Shown here: positions 59,280 to 64,000 of the stretch, one piece after another
How positions within the stretch are numbered: the first letter of the stretch is position 1
Layout of the letters: the number at the start of each line of letters is the position of its first letter
Origin: Epiperipatus broadwayi
Taxonomy: Eukaryota; Onychophora; Udeonychophora; Euonychophora; Peripatidae
Reading direction: 5' to 3'
DNA: 64,000 nt
NCBI GenBank assembly: GCA_028023455.1
Contig: JAQFVV010006221.1
Coordinates: 1,494,001 to 1,558,000, forward strand
Notes under the pieces: generated by a model
What the model saw: only the letters and a program-made list of their open reading frames with translations
Databases searched by the model: none
Told to the model about the DNA's origin: nothing
Made by a program: the position numbers and the translations under genes

Positions 59280-59870
59280 TGTCAACTATAATTAAAAATA
59301 TAATATATAATATTAATATTTTTTTAATTTTTTTTTTTTTATTTTTTTTTTTTTTTTTTTTTTATATACTTCATTTTTTTTTATTTTTTTTTTTTAAATT
59401 TTTTATTAATTTATTTAATTTTATTTTTTAATTAATATTTTTTTTAATATTTTTTTTTTTTTTTTTAATAAAATTTTTATTTTTTTATATATAATTTTAA
59501 AATTTATTTTTTTTTATAAATTAAATTATTAATTTAATTTAAATTTTATTTCCATTTTTAAATTTTTCAAAATTAAATTTTATACATAAAAAAATTTATA
59601 AAAAAAAAATATAATTTCCATTTTCTTTAAAAAATTAATAATATAATAAGTCTTAAAAATTAATTTTTATAGGAAAAAAAAAAAAAATTTTATTTGTAAG
59701 GTAGATATGATTTAAAATTTTATGCCATTTTTCTTTTGTTTGGAAAATTAAATATTAATAAAAAAAAAAAATATAATAAATTTTTTATTCTCTAATAAAA
59801 AGGGGTATTTCTTTTTTCCTTCTTTTCCTTTTCTTTTTTTTTTGATAAGAAAACAATGGGGAAATAGACG
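59280..59870. repeat. T-rich low-complexity tract
   Basis: Almost only T and A, with homopolymer T runs of 10-20 and irregular interruptions. Looks unlike the rest of the window and may be poorly resolved sequence. Confidence 0.7.
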
Positions 59871-60120
59871 AGGAGACAACCAAGAAAAACACCCCCACCC
59901 CCCCACCACACACCTCCAAATCATCACCCAAGAGGCACCCAGCCCCCACCCCCAGCGACCACAATTCGCCCCAAAAACCCTTTAATTCATCAACCTGTCA
60001 GCTGGGGAAACTATCTTCAGGGTCACTATTGCATAGCCACTTAGGCAAAAAAAACCTGCCAACCCCTACCTCCTCTCAATTAAAGGCCTAAAATAAACCC
60101 AAAGTTATAAAGAAATTGTA
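59871..60120. other. C-rich anomalous block
   Basis: About 200 bases rich in C runs (CACCCCCACCCCCCCACC and similar), with almost no G-runs, in the middle of AT-rich DNA. No frame or known repeat. Possibly sequencing or assembly noise. Confidence 0.45.
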
Positions 60121-61201
60121 ATTCATTTTTAATTTTGGAAGTAGTTTTTATTTTTTATTTTTAATAAAATATAATTATATTGTAATATGTTAATAGATAG
60201 TTTGTCAAAATTGAATAAAACAACAAATAAAAAAAAAACAACAAGAAAAAGAGATAGAAGTGGGAATATATAAAAAAAGAACAAACCCCATGATTATTTA
60301 TGTACATACAATCATTTGTTTATTTAACTTATTAGGTGAGAGCAAAATTGTGGCTCTATCATTTATTGTAATGCCTATGTATGTGTCCCATGCTTATGAA
60401 TCATGTTTTTTATTTATTTTATTTCATTAATTTTATTTCATTAATTAATAAATATATGTTAACAATATTGTGGTTTCATATTATTTCTCATTATCAAAAT
60501 TCCAATCCAATTCAATCCTAGTTATATTCAGAATATTCATTAATAGTAATTGGAAACTCTTACTTGCATGTCCCACTGCTAGTGTGTTATAATTTAGTTA
60601 ATTTCTGTGTATCTGACCCTGGAGTCTCATGTTTCTTTCTCACCTATTTCGGCCATGAAGAAAGCATATGTGAATGTACTTTCAAGTGTGTCATCCATAG
60701 TGTATTGAGTTTTGGGGCTTGAGTGAATGAGTTGAAGATGGTCAGACTAGGGATCTCACCATCTCATCCTGGTCAGCTTTGGTATCTTTGCCTGGACTCT
60801 GGATTCTGTTATGTATATGTACAAACTTGACTGTTACATTATTTTTATTGAATTGAGTTTGTGAAACAGATGAAAAAAAAAAACGATTTCTCAAAAAAAA
60901 AGAATTTTATGATGAACTTGAGAATGATTTTTATGAAAAAGAAATGCAGTATTGTTTTGGTTGGAAAGATAGAGGGTAAAATATAACAGATATCTATAAT
61001 GAAGCTAAATCTTTCACAAAAAGTGTTTTCTGATGGACAAATTAAAAAATAGCGTAAGCACCAGTATGTGTAGACATATTTGTGGTTCTGTTGTCATTGA
61101 CTATTGAATTGTAATGTAGTATTTATCATAAATTAAATAAATGATTGAACTAAAATAAATAAAATTGACAACTGACTGTAAATTATTTTTTCAGTTTAAA
61201 G
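60121..61201. other. AT-rich DNA
   Basis: A less AT-rich stretch at about 60600-60810 shows no coding signal. Nothing recognised. Confidence 0.4.
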
Positions 61202-61331
61202 ATCTATTATTTTTATACATATTATTATACATATATATATATTTACTAAGACAATAAAACCAATTACTATTATTTTTATACATATTATTATACATACATA
61301 TATATTTACTAAGACAATAAAACCAATTACT
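61202..61331. repeat. 63-bp unit, two tandem copies
   Basis: TATTATTTTTATACATATTA through GACAATAAAACCAATTAC is repeated almost exactly. The 68-residue - strand frame here reads through the repeat and is not a gene. Confidence 0.85.
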
Positions 61332-61348
61332 CAAGGTTTTAATAGATA

Positions 61349-61964
61349 TATAAATGTAGATGATAACAATCAATCCATAAGCTATCAACAATCTCAATCT
61401 GTTGTCAAGGCAACCTCCTTTAACAATAAAAGTGGTACCACCTTTATCTATGTTCTGATATGTTTATCATCAATAGTATTTTGTCAAATGCCCAGCTCTT
61501 CAATTCTATGTAATTCTTCCCATCTCTTATATCATCCAACAATGTCAATCTCTTCCATCCTTTCTTCTTACTTTCACTCATCATTCCCTCCAAAACATCT
61601 TTCATTAAACTATAATTTCTTCTTAACATATGTCCAATTCAGTTTCTCTCTCTCTCTCTCTCTGCTTTTCTCAATCAATCTTCTTTTTTCATTTACTCTT
61701 TTCAAAATATCATTTATTATTTTATTTATCCAACTGATTTTTTATAATTGACTATTTATTAGTCTGCTTTCAGAACAGGTTGTATTTGCCTGATTAATAA
61801 GGTTTGTTTAAACTTCTTTGCATTATTTATCACATACTCCTTAGTCAAATTGCAATCTTTAGTGTCTATATAAACACATCAGTCCATAGATAAAGGAAGT
61901 TGCCTTGATTAAAGGTAGAGATTGCTGATAACTTAAGAGTTGATTGTTATCATCTATATTTATA
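61349..61964. repeat. Inverted repeat enclosing a LINE tail
   Basis: 61349-61427 pairs imperfectly with about 61890-61964 (GATGATAACAATCAA facing TTGATTGTTATCATC). The right arm belongs to repeat E (also 35580-35770). Confidence 0.6.
61444..61740 (-). pseudogene. LINE C-terminal fragment
   Basis: The - strand reads DILKRVNEKRRLIEKSR, a GHML-like piece, LRRNYSLMKDVLEGMMSESK, then LLDDIRDGKNYIELKSWAFD, the common C-terminal region of RTE-related LINE proteins (GHxxRR...L...EGKxxGK...LDDIK...Y.ELK..A.DR). Frameshifts are present, and a (CT)n run lies at about 61643-61663. The + strand 87-residue frame is a shadow. Confidence 0.6.
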
Positions 61965-61999
61965 AACTTATTGTAGAATATTCTACAATCACATATTCA

Positions 62000-64000
62000 T
62001 AAATGCACTCAACATAATAAAGGTCCCCTCAAATTACTAAGTCAATTGGACAAGATAGCTGACACACTTAAACATTTGCCCATACAAAGGCAAAATATCC
62101 AAGAAATTACTCACCTTAAACTACAATACAAAGCTACCCAACAATCCCTGGCTGAATACCTATCAATTAAATGAGTGCACAGTTACTTAGCATATCAACA
62201 CTGCTGGACTCGAGGTTACATCTGATGGGCCCTAGGATCCAACCAACAAAACAAGGCACCCTCATCGATCAAGATACACAGTAAACAATATATCGGCCTC
62301 TCCATGCTTTCCAAAATAAGATACTTTTACAAAAGAAAATTACAACCTATTGGTGTCACTAACATCCGTAGAGTTTTTGTTACTAACAACCCTATGGAAC
62401 ATAACATCACAGATGGTGATATTCTTGACAAACTGCAATCACTCCCAGTAAGTTTCCATCCTGGCATGCATGGAATTCCCAGATTTCTACTTTTACACCT
62501 AAGAGCTTTTACTATCCCAGTAATCCATGGAATGATAGACCTCATTGCCACTGGAAGTCATCACCTAATAAACCTATGTCCCATCTCCATGGTACCCTTT
62601 TTAAAGAAGCAAGATGCACAACCAGATCTCAATAACCTGCATCCTATCTCGATGATTCCTCTATTGACAGAGATCATCAAGAGCATCATTAAAGACAAGA
62701 TTCAATATAACATAATTAAACAACTTTTGCACTATCAATTTGCAAAAAAAGGCACTTCAACATCTGATGCTGTCAGCTGCTTCAGACTTCTGATCGATCA
62801 TGTGCGGAGACAAAGGAAGTCCCGGCCCATTGCAGTCCAACTTGATATAGCTGGGGCATTCGACTCTGTGAGAATTGATGTTCTTCTGTGTTCTGGAACA
62901 GCTAAATGTACCACCCATATACATTCAAATGATTGAGAACCTTCTTTACAATCGGGAAGTGTTCTTGTCCCTAGATGGTCGCATTGCCCCAGGTTTTATG
63001 CCCTACATCTCCATCTCCCAAGGTTCTCCCCTGAGTGCACTTCTCTTTGCTGCCTATATCAATCCAATGCTGTTGAACATCGAGGCCATGTTTTTTGGTA
63101 TCGCTGTTCCACTACTTAATGAGAACATCAATCACATCTCCTATATGGATGATGTAGTTGTGTTACTTTCATCCCATGATGAACTGGGTAAGCTAAAACA
63201 ACTTCTTGATCACCATGCCAAATTATCTGGTTTCCTTGTCAACCCAAAAAAATCAGCTATTTGGTCAATTCTTACTGGCCAGAAGATCTCTGGTGGATTT
63301 GAAGCAGCGCCACAGAAATTTCTAGGATTTCACCTATCAAAAACACCCACGGTGATGCGTAAAGAGATACAGGACTCATTATTAGAGAAAATTGAAACCA
63401 CAATCACATCTTTGTCCAAAATATACCTTTCCCTATTTGGGAAAGTAGCCCTTTTAAATGATCTCATTCTTCCAAAAGTAATATACTATTTGGCAAAATT
63501 CATCCCCACCAAGGTATTCATCAACAAAGTAGAAACCACCTGTAGAAAACTGTGTTGGGCAGGCCGATCACCCGTAATTAGCTTGAGAATCCTCCAAAAG
63601 CCCAAAACTTTAAATGGTCTCTCACTACACTCACTAACTATATTCAACTTACAATGCATCCATAATGTACTCTACAACATCTTCAAGGAAAATGAACGTG
63701 CTCAATGCCCACTTCTGGAAAAGGACATTCAACCTACTGATTGGTCACCCCCAGAGGACGTGTCTTGCTCCTTCAACAGCAGATCAACTTTATCTTGATA
63801 ACATCAAACCAACATCAACCCTATTTCAAAGAAAACTTGTGTATTGGGAAGTGTTTGATCTTCTTGACCATCAAAAACAGAGGATCCCCAGCTGCCTTTC
63901 AATCAACATCCCTCGAATGATAAGGATGACCAAGCTCTGGAAGTTGCCACCAAAAATCATGGACTTCCTATTGAAATCGAACCTGCATGCCCTCCCAACA
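62000..64000 (+). pseudogene. Tx1/L1-like LINE reverse transcriptase, running off the window
   Basis: Reads from a pre-RT segment (LAEYLSIK, about 62145) through two main frames. Frame one (62304-62936) has LNNLHPISMIPLL, YQFAKKGTSTSDA and motif A LDIAGAFDSV (Asp codons at 62844 and 62862). A frameshift near 62885-62930 leads to frame two (to 63798) with QGSPLSALLFA (motif B), YMDD (63142-63153, motif C), a FLGFHLSK block and the long L1/Tx1-type C-terminal region. A second frameshift near 63755 leads into a frame open to the window end, finishing WKLPPKIMDFLLKS, the usual end-of-RT zinc-region lead. The three catalytic Asp positions survive. Sequence before 62000 is unrelated, so it is 5'-truncated without an endonuclease. 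The Tx1 label is inferred from overall style. Confidence 0.82.

Noticed and set aside
47435-64000. Further SLC28 exons
   Set aside because: I looked for the third membrane helix and the conserved transport core and saw no exon-like frame I could defend.

Overview
The window is AT-rich, repeat-dense nuclear DNA from an invertebrate animal. The evidence is eukaryotic: a split gene with GT/AG introns, tRNA-derived SINEs with target-site duplications, several non-LTR retrotransposon clades, Penelope-like elements (PLEs), a Ty3/gypsy-type LTR element and hAT-like MITEs. I cannot name the species. RTE-type LINEs together with PLEs fit an arthropod, cnidarian, mollusc or flatworm equally well.

Only one host gene is convincing. 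Two phase-compatible exons on the + strand (38024-38260 and 47031-47434) encode the N-terminal tail and first two membrane segments of a concentrative nucleoside transporter (SLC28/CNT). The gene probably continues past 47434, but no further exon could be recognised. Its 8.8 kb intron holds a SINE, two palindromes, a 163-bp hairpin, a hAT MITE, a foldback element, a PLE relic and a hammerhead-type repeat.

Layout. 0-5 kb: AT-rich DNA and one family A repeat. 5.2-7.4 kb: LTR/promoter-like block. 10.9-15.6 kb: LTR retrotransposon on the - strand with two near-identical 1.75 kb LTRs and only an integrase fragment inside. 16-20.7 kb: family A repeats and a TATA-bearing block. 21.2-21.5 kb: two SINEs. 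22.8-27.1 kb: head-to-head PLE remnants, a LINE RT fragment and a second PLE 3' end. 31.3-32.3 kb: palindromic element with a nested MITE. 33.2-35.5 kb: RTE LINE, another LINE tail and a family A repeat. 38-47.4 kb: the SLC28 gene. 48-55 kb: RTE tails, SINEs, foldback elements and family A repeats. 55.7-57.8 kb: hammerhead ribozyme repeats. 58.5-60.1 kb: LTR-like block, then anomalous T-rich and C-rich sequence. 61.2-64 kb: LINE tail inside an inverted repeat, then a Tx1/L1-like LINE running off the window.

The most interesting content is a set of three related repeat families (A, B, C) whose units of about 380-460 bp each carry a type I hammerhead ribozyme fold. Family B has two intact ribozymes 406 bp apart in direct tandem. 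Family C has two oppositely oriented ribozymes. Family A is the commonest, and its fold has a non-canonical first stem II pair. All share a very short stem III built on a palindromic hexamer, a two-part stem I with an internal loop, and a common upstream box. This is the layout expected of PLE terminal repeats or of small non-autonomous 'retrozyme' elements, and PLE coding remnants lie in the same window as possible helpers.
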